A stretch of 64,000 bases of DNA from Clostridium yunnanense (GTDB lineage: Bacteria > Bacillota > Clostridia > Clostridiales > Clostridiaceae), in NCBI RefSeq assembly GCF_016595795.1, contig NZ_JAENHN010000048.1, positions 1 to 64,000 on the forward strand, given 5' to 3'. The first letter of the stretch is position 1; the number at the start of each line of letters is the position of its first letter. Position numbers and translations under genes: made by a program. Below, piece after piece: positions 27,791-35,709 of this stretch. The notes under the pieces are model-generated. The model saw only the letters and a program-made list of their open reading frames with translations. It was not told where the DNA came from and made no database searches.

Positions 27791-29762
27791 ATATAAATTC
27801 CTCCACAACTCTAGAAATTTCTTCTGAACTTTTTATGCTCTTCAAGAATTTTACATTGCTACTATCTTCAATAAAATTGTATAGGTTTCTCATCCATTTC
27901 TTTGATTTTTCTCTGTCCGCTTCACTTATACATAACATAAAAATTATTTCTACACTTTCATTTCCCCAACATACAGGATGATCCAATATACTGATCGCAA
28001 AGCATGAGCGTTTAACCAGTGCTACATCACCATGAGGTATAGCAACTCCACCCCCTAGTCCTGTGCTGTACATCTTTTCTCGTTCCAATACGCTGTAAAC
28101 GTATTCATCATCTACATGTTTGCTCCTTACTAAATCATTACATATTTCTTTTATCAATAATTCTTTGCTTTCTACAGCCCCCTGTATCTTTATTAAGCTT
28201 TTGTCCATAATTGAATATGTTTCATTATTTTTGCTTTTATTACTATAAACTTCGTCAATAAAAATTCCAAGTCTTCTAATATCGTTTTGATTGAGCAGTG
28301 GACTAATCATTAGTTTAGGTCTATTTACTTCCACTGGAACTGTAGATATAACTATATCAATATCCTCCAAACTTCTCTGCTTTAACTCAATAATGGATAT
28401 TACATCGATAATCTCTATTTGTCTGAAGCTCCTCTCAAGCCTAGCGGCAATAAATTGAGATGTCCCTATACCACTAGCACAAACTATTAATGATTTTAGT
28501 GGATTTTTGTTACGTTCTACTGATGCTGCTAGATGAAGACATATATATCCTATTTCTTCCTCTGGCATTTTTACACTCAGATATTTTTCAAATACAGTGC
28601 TTGTCATCCAAGCTACTCCATATATTTCAATGTAATTTTCCTTTATCTCCTTAAGCATTGGATTTCTTAAGGCAAGATCATATTTTAATCTATTTATTGT
28701 GGGGCGAAGATGTAAAATCAACCCATTTAGTAGTTGCTTATCATTACTTAAATTCATATGAAGGGCTCTCTCTGCAATACTTATTATCTCTCTAGCCATT
28801 ATTACCGCCAGTTCACTATCACCTTCCCCCTCCAAGGCAATAGTTAGATTTTCGCTTTTTCCTTCAAGAAGTTTTGTGCCTAAAATATGGAGAAGTATAT
28901 ACCCTATTTCAGATTCAGGCAGTTTTATTTTAAATGACTCTTCAATTTCCTCTGCTATCTGCCTTGCTTCTTCATACTCCTCATTTTCCTTCAAACTATT
29001 TAGTATTTCCTCAGAAAGCTTTACATCTTTTCCTTCTTTTAACCTTTTGATTGATATTGCAATATGCATAATTAAGCTGACAAAAGCTTCATCTGAGAAT
29101 TTAAACTTTAATTTTTTTTCTGCCTTAGTGATTATCTTTTCTAAAAGTCTATAATCAATATTTACTAGTTCTTTTAATTTTGAAATAGATTTATAATCAA
29201 TCTTCCTCTCGCATTCATCATAAAGAAGTTCTTTTAGTTCTTCGTAACCTTTATTGCTTGTCAATGCTAGTAAGTTTGCAATAGCTTTTCTCCACTCCTC
29301 TTCGTTACCAACAATCTCAATGCCATAACTTGGTTTCTTTTTTAAACTTAAATTGAACCTAGAAAGCCATTCTTCAACTTTCTCTAAATCTTTCTGAATA
29401 GTAACTCGACTTACGTATAAACTTTGTGATAGTTCTTTCACTGTAATAGTTTCTTTACTTATAAATAATTGTTTTAAAATATAGTTCAATCTATCCTCTG
29501 GAGAAAATGGTTCTATATAGCTATTATCTTCTTTTAAAAATTCTTCAAGTTTCAGTTTTCTTTCTTCTAATCCCTCGATGATAATCCCTACTCCTGGTTT
29601 TTTAGTAAGCTTTAAATTGGCTTCATCAACAATCTGTTGAACTTTAGAAAAATCATTTCTAATTGTTTTATTTGATACATTAAGATTTTCTGCAATAAAG
29701 TCTACAGATACGGGGCAATTACTTTTTAATAACAAATCTACTATTTTATAAACTCTGTCCAT
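27777..29762 (-). CDS. PRD-containing transcriptional activator (MtlR/BglG-like) with IIB and IIA domains
   Basis: A 661-residue PTS-controlled regulator. Two helix-turn-helix regions occupy about 1-60 and 95-150, then two PRD domains follow (about 170-395, with His in LIMHIAISIK and LHLAAS). A IIB-like domain has Cys428 in IVCASGIGTS, and a C-terminal IIA-like domain has His577 in VAIPHGDVA. The N-terminal DNA-binding domains mark it as a DNA-binding activator, not an RNA-binding antiterminator. Phosphorylation by the PTS would tell it whether sugar is being taken up. It leads the operon regulator-IIA-IIC-IIB. The ribosome binding site is AAAGGTG. Two direct repeats upstream may be its own binding sites. 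Confidence 0.88.
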   Translation of the reverse strand: MDRVYKIVDLLLKSNCPVSVDFIAENLNVSNKTIRNDFSKVQQIVDEANLKLTKKPGVGIIIEGLEERKLKLEEFLKEDNSYIEPFSPEDRLNYILKQLFISKETITVKELSQSLYVSRVTIQKDLEKVEEWLSRFNLSLKKKPSYGIEIVGNEEEWRKAIANLLALTSNKGYEELKELLYDECERKIDYKSISKLKELVNIDYRLLEKIITKAEKKLKFKFSDEAFVSLIMHIAISIKRLKEGKDVKLSEEILNSLKENEEYEEARQIAEEIEESFKIKLPESEIGYILLHILGTKLLEGKSENLTIALEGEGDSELAVIMAREIISIAERALHMNLSNDKQLLNGLILHLRPTINRLKYDLALRNPMLKEIKENYIEIYGVAWMTSTVFEKYLSVKMPEEEIGYICLHLAASVERNKNPLKSLIVCASGIGTSQFIAARLERSFRQIEIIDVISIIELKQRSLEDIDIVISTVPVEVNRPKLMISPLLNQNDIRRLGIFIDEVYSNKSKNNETYSIMDKSLIKIQGAVESKELLIKEICNDLVRSKHVDDEYVYSVLEREKMYSTGLGGGVAIPHGDVALVKRSCFAISILDHPVCWGNESVEIIFMLCISEADREKSKKWMRNLYNFIEDSSNVKFLKSIKSSEEISRVVEEFIYADK

Positions 29763-29785
29763 ATTTATTCACCTTTTACCACAAG

Positions 29786-29901
29786 TAATGTGGCATATTG
29801 TTTTACATTTATTTCCATCCACAATCTTATTATAATGTTTCTACAGCCTAAATTCAACGTTTCAACTGCTCCATTTATTACCTCATTAATGTGGCAATAT
29901 T
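29786..29901 (-). promoter_or_regulatory. Two direct repeats, possible operator of the PTS regulator
   Basis: AATATGCCACATTA (29786-29799) and AATATTGCCACATTA (29887-29901), both read on the minus strand, stand 101 bases apart ahead of the regulator start. The nearer one is about 24 bases from the ATG. They may be sites for autoregulation; no experimental motif is known to me. Confidence 0.35.
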
Positions 29902-30020
29902 TTATTATTAATGTAAATTATCACATAATTTTATTTTTTACTGTTTACTCTAAATATCTGTTCTAACCCATTAATATTACTAGATTTAGATATCGAAAAC
30001 TTTTCTGTTTTTCTAGACAT

Positions 30021-30074
30021 CAAAAAAGATACCCGAATCGAGATCCCAGCCACTCTGATTCAGGTACCTTTTTC
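30021..30074 (-). terminator. Strong intrinsic terminator upstream of the PTS regulator
   Basis: Minus-strand GGTACCTGAATCAGAG pairs with CTCGATTCGGGTATC around a 10-base loop, then runs into TTTTTTG. It lies 260 bases before the regulator start and 340 bases after the MCP stop. It could be a second barrier to read-through, or part of a regulated leader. Confidence 0.7.
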
Positions 30075-30345
30075 AACCTATGGACTTATGTGTTGCAAAC
30101 ATTAGTATTCTTGCCATATAAACAAAATTTATTCTTAGTTCAAATGTTAAAATAAAAGAAATTATTCTTACTTTTAATCCCTATACCATATGCACTTTTC
30201 CAACCTTGTATAAGCTTATATATCTTTAATCAGTTAATGAATGACTCATCATATCTTTAGCTATATAACTTGGAATTGATATATCTATTGAAATTATATT
30301 AAACTATAAATTTTTCTGCCTAAGTGATATAGATTTCGTAATAAC

Positions 30346-30390
30346 AAAGAAAGACTTCTTATAATCAAGGATTATAAGAAGTCTTTCTTT
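30346..30390. terminator. Perfect 20-bp hairpin after the first MCP gene
   Basis: Arms 30346-30365 and 30371-30390 are exact reverse complements with a 5-base loop. T-rich ends on both strands make it a likely terminator for the minus-strand MCP gene that stops at 30414. The remainder of 30075-30345 shows nothing recognisable. Confidence 0.8.
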
Positions 30391-30413
30391 ACTGTAAAGG
30401 AATTTTTAATAAT

Positions 30414-32123
30414 CTATATTTTAAACTGATTTATAGCTTCAACCATACTTGTGGACATAGAAGAAAGTATTTGAGCTGATTTGGCCACTTCTTCAGAAGA
30501 ACTATTCATCTGCTCAGAAGAAGCTATAATTTCTTCTGAAGAAGCTGAATTTTGCTCAGCGACTGCAGAGGTGCTACTTATCTTTGATATAATATCGCTT
30601 TTCTCAGAGCTAACACTTCCCATGGATTCTCTTATATTTTCCATAAGTGGTATTACTTTTTCGACCATTTCTATTATATCTTTGAAAGAAGTTATTGATT
30701 GATTTATTATATCTATTTGATCTGTAAATTCACTATTCACATCATTTGTTGTTGTTACAACCTCATTGGTCTCTTTAGAAATAACTCTTAATAAATTATT
30801 TATCTCTGACGATGCAGATTTACTTTGCTCTGCTAGATTTCTTATCTCATTCGCAACTACAGAAAATCCTTTTCCAGCCTCTCCTGCTCTTGCAGCTTCA
30901 ATAGCTGCATTTAATGCCAATAGATTTGTTTGGTCCGCCACACTATTTATGAGAGATGTTATTGCATTTATTTCTTTTATATTAGTCCCTAGATGATCTA
31001 TTCTTTGGGTAACGCCATTAAAAGAACTGCTTATAGTCTTAACTGAAAATATAAGATTTTGTAGTTGTTCATTACTTACATTTGCCATGGACCCCACAAC
31101 TTCTGTGATATCATTCACATCTTTAATAATAGAAGCCATACTATCTATTTCTTCTCCAAACTCATTAACTATTTTAGCTATATTTAGTAGTTCATCTGCT
31201 TGTGATGTAGAACCTAATGCAACTTCTTGTATTGAGCCACTAACTTCTTGAGAAGATGAACTCATTTCTTCTGCCACTGTAGAAAGAGATACCGCATGAT
31301 TATTTATCTTACTTGCATTTTCTTTTACATCACTTAATATTGATGAAATAGAATCTACTGTAACAGCTAATTCTCTTTTCATAATACCAAATTCACTGCT
31401 TTCATTTCTATCTATGTCTATAGTCAAGTCTCCTGATGCCAACACCTTTAGTTGATCCGTAAATATTTTTATTGATTTTTTTATGTAAGTTAATGTAACC
31501 ATGGATATAATAACTATAATAATAGCTACTGCTATTGAAATTACTATAAACGTATTTCTTGTACTAGTAAATTGCTGCTGGCTTTGCTTACTAGTTGCAT
31601 CCGATGACTTTTTTTCACTTATAACTAACTTGTCTATATTTTCTCCTACTAAAAGTCCAGCATTAGTATAGTCATCCATATATTCTCTTGACATTACCTC
31701 TCCAATTCTTCTTTGTTGCCTAAGTGGAGAAAACTTATCCATATACTTCTCATAAGATTGCTTAAGTTTTGCTATCAGCTTGTCTTGTTCTTCTGTATTC
31801 TTTGAAGTTTGAAGTTTACTTAATAAAGATATTATCCTAATGTTGGTGTCACTTACTGTCATCGCCATAGACTCGTCATAAGGTTCAATAATTATTTTTG
31901 AGATAATATTCTTCATACCATTAAATGCACTATCTACATCAACTAGTATTCTCATATTTTCTAATTCGTTATCATTAATTGATTTTAAATTATTATTTAT
32001 TTTGTATAAGTTAGATAATGAAATTACTCCTACAATTATTAAGGAAAGCACAGACATCGAACAAATTGCTAGTATTCCTTGCACAGCTCTTGCATTCTTT
32101 AATTGATTTTCCTTCTTCTTCAT
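30414..32123 (-). CDS. Methyl-accepting chemotaxis protein (4HB sensor)
   Basis: A 569-residue transducer. The membrane helices are at about 14-37 and 190-214. The outside region between them (about 150 residues, all helical) matches the four-helix-bundle sensor (4HB_MCP). A HAMP linker follows ([18 protein letters not shown]), then the cytoplasmic signalling domain with the conserved hairpin tip ([18 protein letters not shown], then [17 protein letters not shown]). It would pass ligand binding to CheA/CheW. The ATG at 32123 follows GGGGG by eight bases. It is a close paralogue of the next gene upstream; both share domain order, length and most of the signalling region. No CheW-binding pentapeptide was seen at the C-terminus. 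Confidence 0.93.
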   Translation of the reverse strand: MKKKENQLKNARAVQGILAICSMSVLSLIIVGVISLSNLYKINNNLKSINDNELENMRILVDVDSAFNGMKNIISKIIIEPYDESMAMTVSDTNIRIISLLSKLQTSKNTEEQDKLIAKLKQSYEKYMDKFSPLRQQRRIGEVMSREYMDDYTNAGLLVGENIDKLVISEKKSSDATSKQSQQQFTSTRNTFIVISIAVAIIIVIISMVTLTYIKKSIKIFTDQLKVLASGDLTIDIDRNESSEFGIMKRELAVTVDSISSILSDVKENASKINNHAVSLSTVAEEMSSSSQEVSGSIQEVALGSTSQADELLNIAKIVNEFGEEIDSMASIIKDVNDITEVVGSMANVSNEQLQNLIFSVKTISSSFNGVTQRIDHLGTNIKEINAITSLINSVADQTNLLALNAAIEAARAGEAGKGFSVVANEIRNLAEQSKSASSEINNLLRVISKETNEVVTTTNDVNSEFTDQIDIINQSITSFKDIIEMVEKVIPLMENIRESMGSVSSEKSDIISKISSTSAVAEQNSASSEEIIASSEQMNSSSEEVAKSAQILSSMSTSMVEAINQFKI

Positions 32124-32145
32124 CACTTAATCCCCCAATTATATT

Positions 32146-32241
32146 GATGTACCCATTATTTATAAACCTTATATTTTAAGATTTCTTCAACAAAATCCAC
32201 GAGAATCATATGAATGGATTTTTAATAAAATTGACACGATT
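32146..32241. repeat. Degenerate copy of the 96-bp palindromic repeat (family A)
   Basis: TATATTGATGTACCCATTAT and the following TTATATTTTAAGATTTCTTC align with the copy at 35585, including the shared TATATT before GATGTAC. The right end has decayed. It sits directly upstream of the first MCP gene. Confidence 0.45.
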
Positions 32242-32346
32242 TAAGTTAACCGTTTACAAAAGGCACCTTAACATAATATTATATATATAATTTTAAGATT
32301 AAAAGTAGATAAATTTTAGAATTAGGTGTTTTTTTTCAGAAATTTT

Positions 32347-32380
32347 AAAAAAGCCACTGAACTTTCTCAGTGACTTTTTT
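32347..32380. terminator. Terminator of the second MCP gene
   Basis: AAAAAAGCCACTGA and TCAGTGACTTTTTT form a tight stem with a 5-base loop and T-runs on both strands. It lies 22 bases after the stop codon of the upstream minus-strand MCP, so the two tandem MCPs are separate transcripts. Confidence 0.85.
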
Positions 32381-32401
32381 ATGTATGTGCCTTTTTATAT
32401 C

Positions 32402-34111
32402 TTATATCTTAAACTTATTAATTGCTTCTACCATACTACCAGACATTTCAGAAAGGACTTGCGCTGATTCAGCAACTTCCTCAGATGAACTGCTCATTTG
32501 CTCAGAAGATGCTGTTATCTCTTCCGCAGAAGCTGAATTTTCTTCTGCCACTGCTGATGCATTTCCGATTCTTCCTATAATCTCAGTCTTTTCAGAATCA
32601 ATATATCCCATTGAACCACTTACTTCCTTCATTAAAGGTATTACTTTTTCAACTAAATCTATGATATTTTTAAAGGAAACTATCGACTGGTCAATAACAT
32701 TTATTTGCCCTGCAAACTCATCGTTAACAACATTAGTAGTATTTACTACCTCACTTGTCTCTTTTGATATTACTTCTAATAAATTGTTTATCTCAGTAGA
32801 AGATGTTTTGCTTTGTTCTGCTAACTTACGTATCTCATCAGCTACTACAGCAAATCCCTTTCCTGCTTCTCCAGCTCTTGCAGCCTCTATAGCAGCATTT
32901 AGTGCTAAAAGATTAGTTTGATCCGCAATACTGTTTATAAGAGATGTTATACCATTTATCTCTTGTATATTATCGCCAAGCTTATCTATCTTTTGTGCAA
33001 CCTTACCAAAGGATTCACTTATAGTCTTAACAGATAGTATAAGGCTTTGTAACTGCTCATTACTTAGATTAGCCATAGTACTTATAGTTTCAGTTGAACT
33101 ATTTACGTTGTTTACTGTTTGTGAAATGCTTTCTATAGCTTGTCCAAACTCATTAACAACACCAGCAATGGTCATAAGTTCTTCTGCCTGCGATGTAGAC
33201 CCTACCGCAACCTCTTGTATAGCATTACTTACTTCTTGAGATGATGAAGTCATTTCCTCTGAAATTGCTGATAAAGATAATGCCTGTTCATTCATCATCC
33301 CTGCGTTTGACTTTACATCACCTAAAATACCTGATATAGCTTCTACAGTAACTGAAAGTTCTCTTTTCATTATTCCAAATTCATTCTTTTCATCTCTGGC
33401 TATATCAACCGTTAAATCTCCAGAAGCTACAACCTTTAATTGGTTTGTAAACTCCATAATCGATTTTCTTATATACCCTAAGATAAACATAGATATCATA
33501 GTTACTAAAACTACTACACCTATAGAAATAGCTATAAAAGTAGTCTTAGTTGACAAAAATTGCTCTTCACTTTGTTTACTTATAAGATCAGCAGATTCTT
33601 TTTCGCTAGCTACAAGCTTTTCTATGCTTGCACTAACTCCAGTTCCAACCTTAGTATATTCATCCATATATGCTTTATCCATGGTTTGTCCAGCTTTTCT
33701 TTTTTCCGCAAGAGGCGGGAACTTCTGCATATATTGATCGTAATATTCTTTCATATCACTTATTATCTTATTTTTATCTGAAGTATTACCTAAAGTATTC
33801 AATTCACTTATTAAGTTTCTTATTTTCGTATCAGTATCCTTAACCGTGGTCACCATTGCTTCATCATAAGGTCTATCTATTATTTTGGTAAGAACATTTC
33901 TCATACCATTAAAAGATCCATTAACATCTCCTAATATCTTTATGTTTTTTAGTTCTTTTTTGTTAATAGCCTCCAAATTACTATTTATTTTAGACATATT
34001 TGTTAGTGAAACCATACCTACTACTATCAAAGAAACAATTGCAATTAGCCATAGAGCTATTATTCCATGGACTATCTTAACATTTTTTAACCCTTTTTCT
34101 TTTTTTCCCAT
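32402..34111 (-). CDS. Methyl-accepting chemotaxis protein (4HB sensor), tandem paralogue
   Basis: A 569-residue transducer with the same plan as its neighbour: helix about 17-39, a four-helix-bundle outside domain, a second helix about 192-214, HAMP ([18 protein letters not shown]), and a methyl-accepting signalling domain with [18 protein letters not shown] at the tip. The outside domain differs more than the inside, as expected if the pair arose by duplication and then changed ligand. GGAGGAG precedes the ATG, and a sigma-28-like promoter lies about 100 bases upstream. The ligand is unknown. Confidence 0.93.
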   Translation of the reverse strand: MGKKEKGLKNVKIVHGIIALWLIAIVSLIVVGMVSLTNMSKINSNLEAINKKELKNIKILGDVNGSFNGMRNVLTKIIDRPYDEAMVTTVKDTDTKIRNLISELNTLGNTSDKNKIISDMKEYYDQYMQKFPPLAEKRKAGQTMDKAYMDEYTKVGTGVSASIEKLVASEKESADLISKQSEEQFLSTKTTFIAISIGVVVLVTMISMFILGYIRKSIMEFTNQLKVVASGDLTVDIARDEKNEFGIMKRELSVTVEAISGILGDVKSNAGMMNEQALSLSAISEEMTSSSQEVSNAIQEVAVGSTSQAEELMTIAGVVNEFGQAIESISQTVNNVNSSTETISTMANLSNEQLQSLILSVKTISESFGKVAQKIDKLGDNIQEINGITSLINSIADQTNLLALNAAIEAARAGEAGKGFAVVADEIRKLAEQSKTSSTEINNLLEVISKETSEVVNTTNVVNDEFAGQINVIDQSIVSFKNIIDLVEKVIPLMKEVSGSMGYIDSEKTEIIGRIGNASAVAEENSASAEEITASSEQMSSSSEEVAESAQVLSEMSGSMVEAINKFKI

Positions 34112-34210
34112 ACTACTCCTCCAAATAAAATAATATAACTCTAAAATACAATTTAAATCTAATGGGCCTTTTTACTAAGTTTTTTTAAATAATATTAATT
34201 ATTAATTATA

Positions 34211-34237
34211 TTATCGTACACTACTTATTTATATTTA
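34211..34237 (-). promoter_or_regulatory. Sigma-28 (SigD/FliA)-like promoter
   Basis: Minus-strand TAAA (34234-34237), a 15-base spacer, then TACGATAA (34211-34218) matches the motility sigma consensus TAAA-N15-GCCGATAA in all but two bases. It is placed to drive the second MCP gene, which is normal for chemotaxis genes. Confidence 0.65.
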
Positions 34238-34287
34238 TAGTGAAAAAAATTTTATTTGGAGTGAGAACTAAATAATTATTTTATCTA

Positions 34288-35097
34288 TCACACTTTTCTT
34301 ACAATTCTATTTTTTTCAATCCACTTTATAGCATAATCTACTAAATCCCTTTGTCTCATAAATCTTACAGTTCCATTACCAATAGTGATAATTTTCACTT
34401 CGTATTGTTTTTCAAAATCTCTGCCTATATCTTCAAAATCCTCGCCATCTACCGATAACGTCTCGTAAGTGACCCACTTTCTTTGTCCATCAACCATAAT
34501 AGCAGTGCTATTAAATTCATTATGTTTACTATCATACTCAGCAATCACATCTGCTAGGTGAATAGAAGTATTCTTATCATATCCAACACCTATTAACATT
34601 ACATACCCATCTAAATTATATAACTTGTCTATAGGCGATCCTTTTCCAAATATATTAGATAAATCATGGTCTTTTATTAATAGCTCAGCATTCTTTCCAA
34701 CAGCTGCAAAGGATCTTACTGGATGATCACTTCTTTTTGCATTTGGCCAAGACCTAAACATTTCTGAAATCGCACCCATGGTATTTGTCGGTGTAATAGC
34801 CTTATCATAAGCTGGCCAATTATCTCTTATTATTTGGTACCACTCTTCTGGTTCCTCCCAATGTACTCCCATATTAGGATCAAGATTCTTCCAGGTTTGA
34901 GTTGGCATCATAATGGTTCCATCTTCTCCCACTGCTTCTAGTAGAGCTTCTATTACAATTTGAGGTCCTCCACAGACAAAGCCTAGACTAGTCAATGATG
35001 CATGAACTATTATATTTTGACCTTTCTTTACTCCTAAGACTTCAAATCCTTTTAATAAATCTTCTTTTAAAACAAGCTTTCTGTTTTCAATCTTCAA
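34288..35097 (-). CDS. AAC(3)-family N-acetyltransferase
   Basis: A 269-residue member of the Antibiotic_NAT family (PF02522), which includes aminoglycoside 3-N-acetyltransferases and housekeeping relatives such as YokD. Typical blocks are IIVHASLTSLGFVCGG near residue 30, TIMMPTQTWKN near residue 61, SDHPVRSFAAVGKNA near residue 120, and MLIGVGYDKNTSIHLAD near residue 165. It would transfer acetyl from acetyl-CoA to an amine. Family membership alone does not show antibiotic resistance. The start is TTG with GGGGG seven bases upstream; no nearby ATG is available. It stands alone between the MCPs and the giant glycosidase gene. Confidence 0.85.
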   Translation of the reverse strand: MKIENRKLVLKEDLLKGFEVLGVKKGQNIIVHASLTSLGFVCGGPQIVIEALLEAVGEDGTIMMPTQTWKNLDPNMGVHWEEPEEWYQIIRDNWPAYDKAITPTNTMGAISEMFRSWPNAKRSDHPVRSFAAVGKNAELLIKDHDLSNIFGKGSPIDKLYNLDGYVMLIGVGYDKNTSIHLADVIAEYDSKHNEFNSTAIMVDGQRKWVTYETLSVDGEDFEDIGRDFEKQYEVKIITIGNGTVRFMRQRDLVDYAIKWIEKNRIVRKV

Positions 35098-35584
35098 TTC
35101 CTTTCCCCCTTATATCCTCTTACACTAGTTTTTTGATTAGCTTTACATGTAATAGCGTATTATTACCTTTTTGTTACCACTTTTGATTAAATATCATTAT
35201 ATATATATGGATAATTTATTATTTCTAAATTCTCTCACCAGAATCCATGATTTCCGAACATGCATAACTTAAGTTTTCGTAATGGAACCCTATAGCAGAC
35301 ATCTTAAGAAATTAATTGTGCTACCGCTTGCACATTAATGTTCGATATATAAAGTCAATTCATTTCTACAAATACTAGATGCATAAGTTTTCTTAGATAG
35401 TTATAATATCGCTCTATTTGGTTCTATCAAAAAGTGCCTTTTCTTACTTTAAAATTTATGTTATCATAATTTTCCATATATAACAATGAATTAATTTAAC
35501 ACCCTTATAACTAAAGAAGCTCTCTGTTTATATATTGAAACTTTTATAATTCCAATGCAGTAAAAAAAGGCCACAGCTTATATT
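35098..35584. other. Intergenic region with decayed repeats
   Basis: No gene. At 35195-35260 the stretch AAATTCTCTCACCAGAATCC matches the centre of the 96-bp family A element, and at 35259-35310 there is one copy of repeat family C. The promoter of the acetyltransferase gene must lie near 35110-35200 but was not defined. Confidence 0.4.
35259..35310. repeat. Repeat family C, copy 1
   Basis: CATGCATAACTTAAGTTTTC followed by GTAATGGAACCCTATAGCAG aligns with 58340-58383 over about 43 bases. Function unknown. Confidence 0.45.
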
Positions 35585-35705
35585 GATGTACCACTTCGTA
35601 ATAAAACTTATTATTTTAAAATCTTCTCACCAAAAGCCGTGAGAGCTTTAAAAATAGATTTAGGATCGAAGTGGTACATCTATAGCTATGACCTCTTATT
35701 ATTTA
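35563..35705 (-). terminator. Composite terminator of the giant glycosidase gene, with a repeat as its apex
   Basis: On the minus strand AGGTCATAGCT pairs with AGCTGTGGCCT (two G-U pairs), followed by TTTTTT. Between these arms lies the whole 96-bp palindromic repeat at 35585-35680, whose ends also pair. The result is one hairpin of about 130 bases just after the stop codon at 35710. Confidence 0.65.
35585..35680. repeat. 96-bp palindromic repeat, family A, intact copy
   Basis: It begins GATGTACCACTTCG and ends with the exact reverse complement CGAAGTGGTACATC (14 bp). It matches the 96-bp copy at 48556-48651, in inverse orientation, almost throughout, including the centre CTCACCAAAAGCCGTGAGAG. 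It encodes no protein. Confidence 0.8.
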
Positions 35706-35709
35706 ATTG

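Noticed and set aside
32370-32921. 183-codon plus-strand ORF
   Set aside because: Antisense to the conserved MCP signalling domain; the same artefact appears opposite all three MCP genes.
34288-35097. Antibiotic resistance gene
   Set aside because: The AAC(3) fold is clear, but the family includes housekeeping members and no mobile-element or resistance context is present, so resistance is not claimed.
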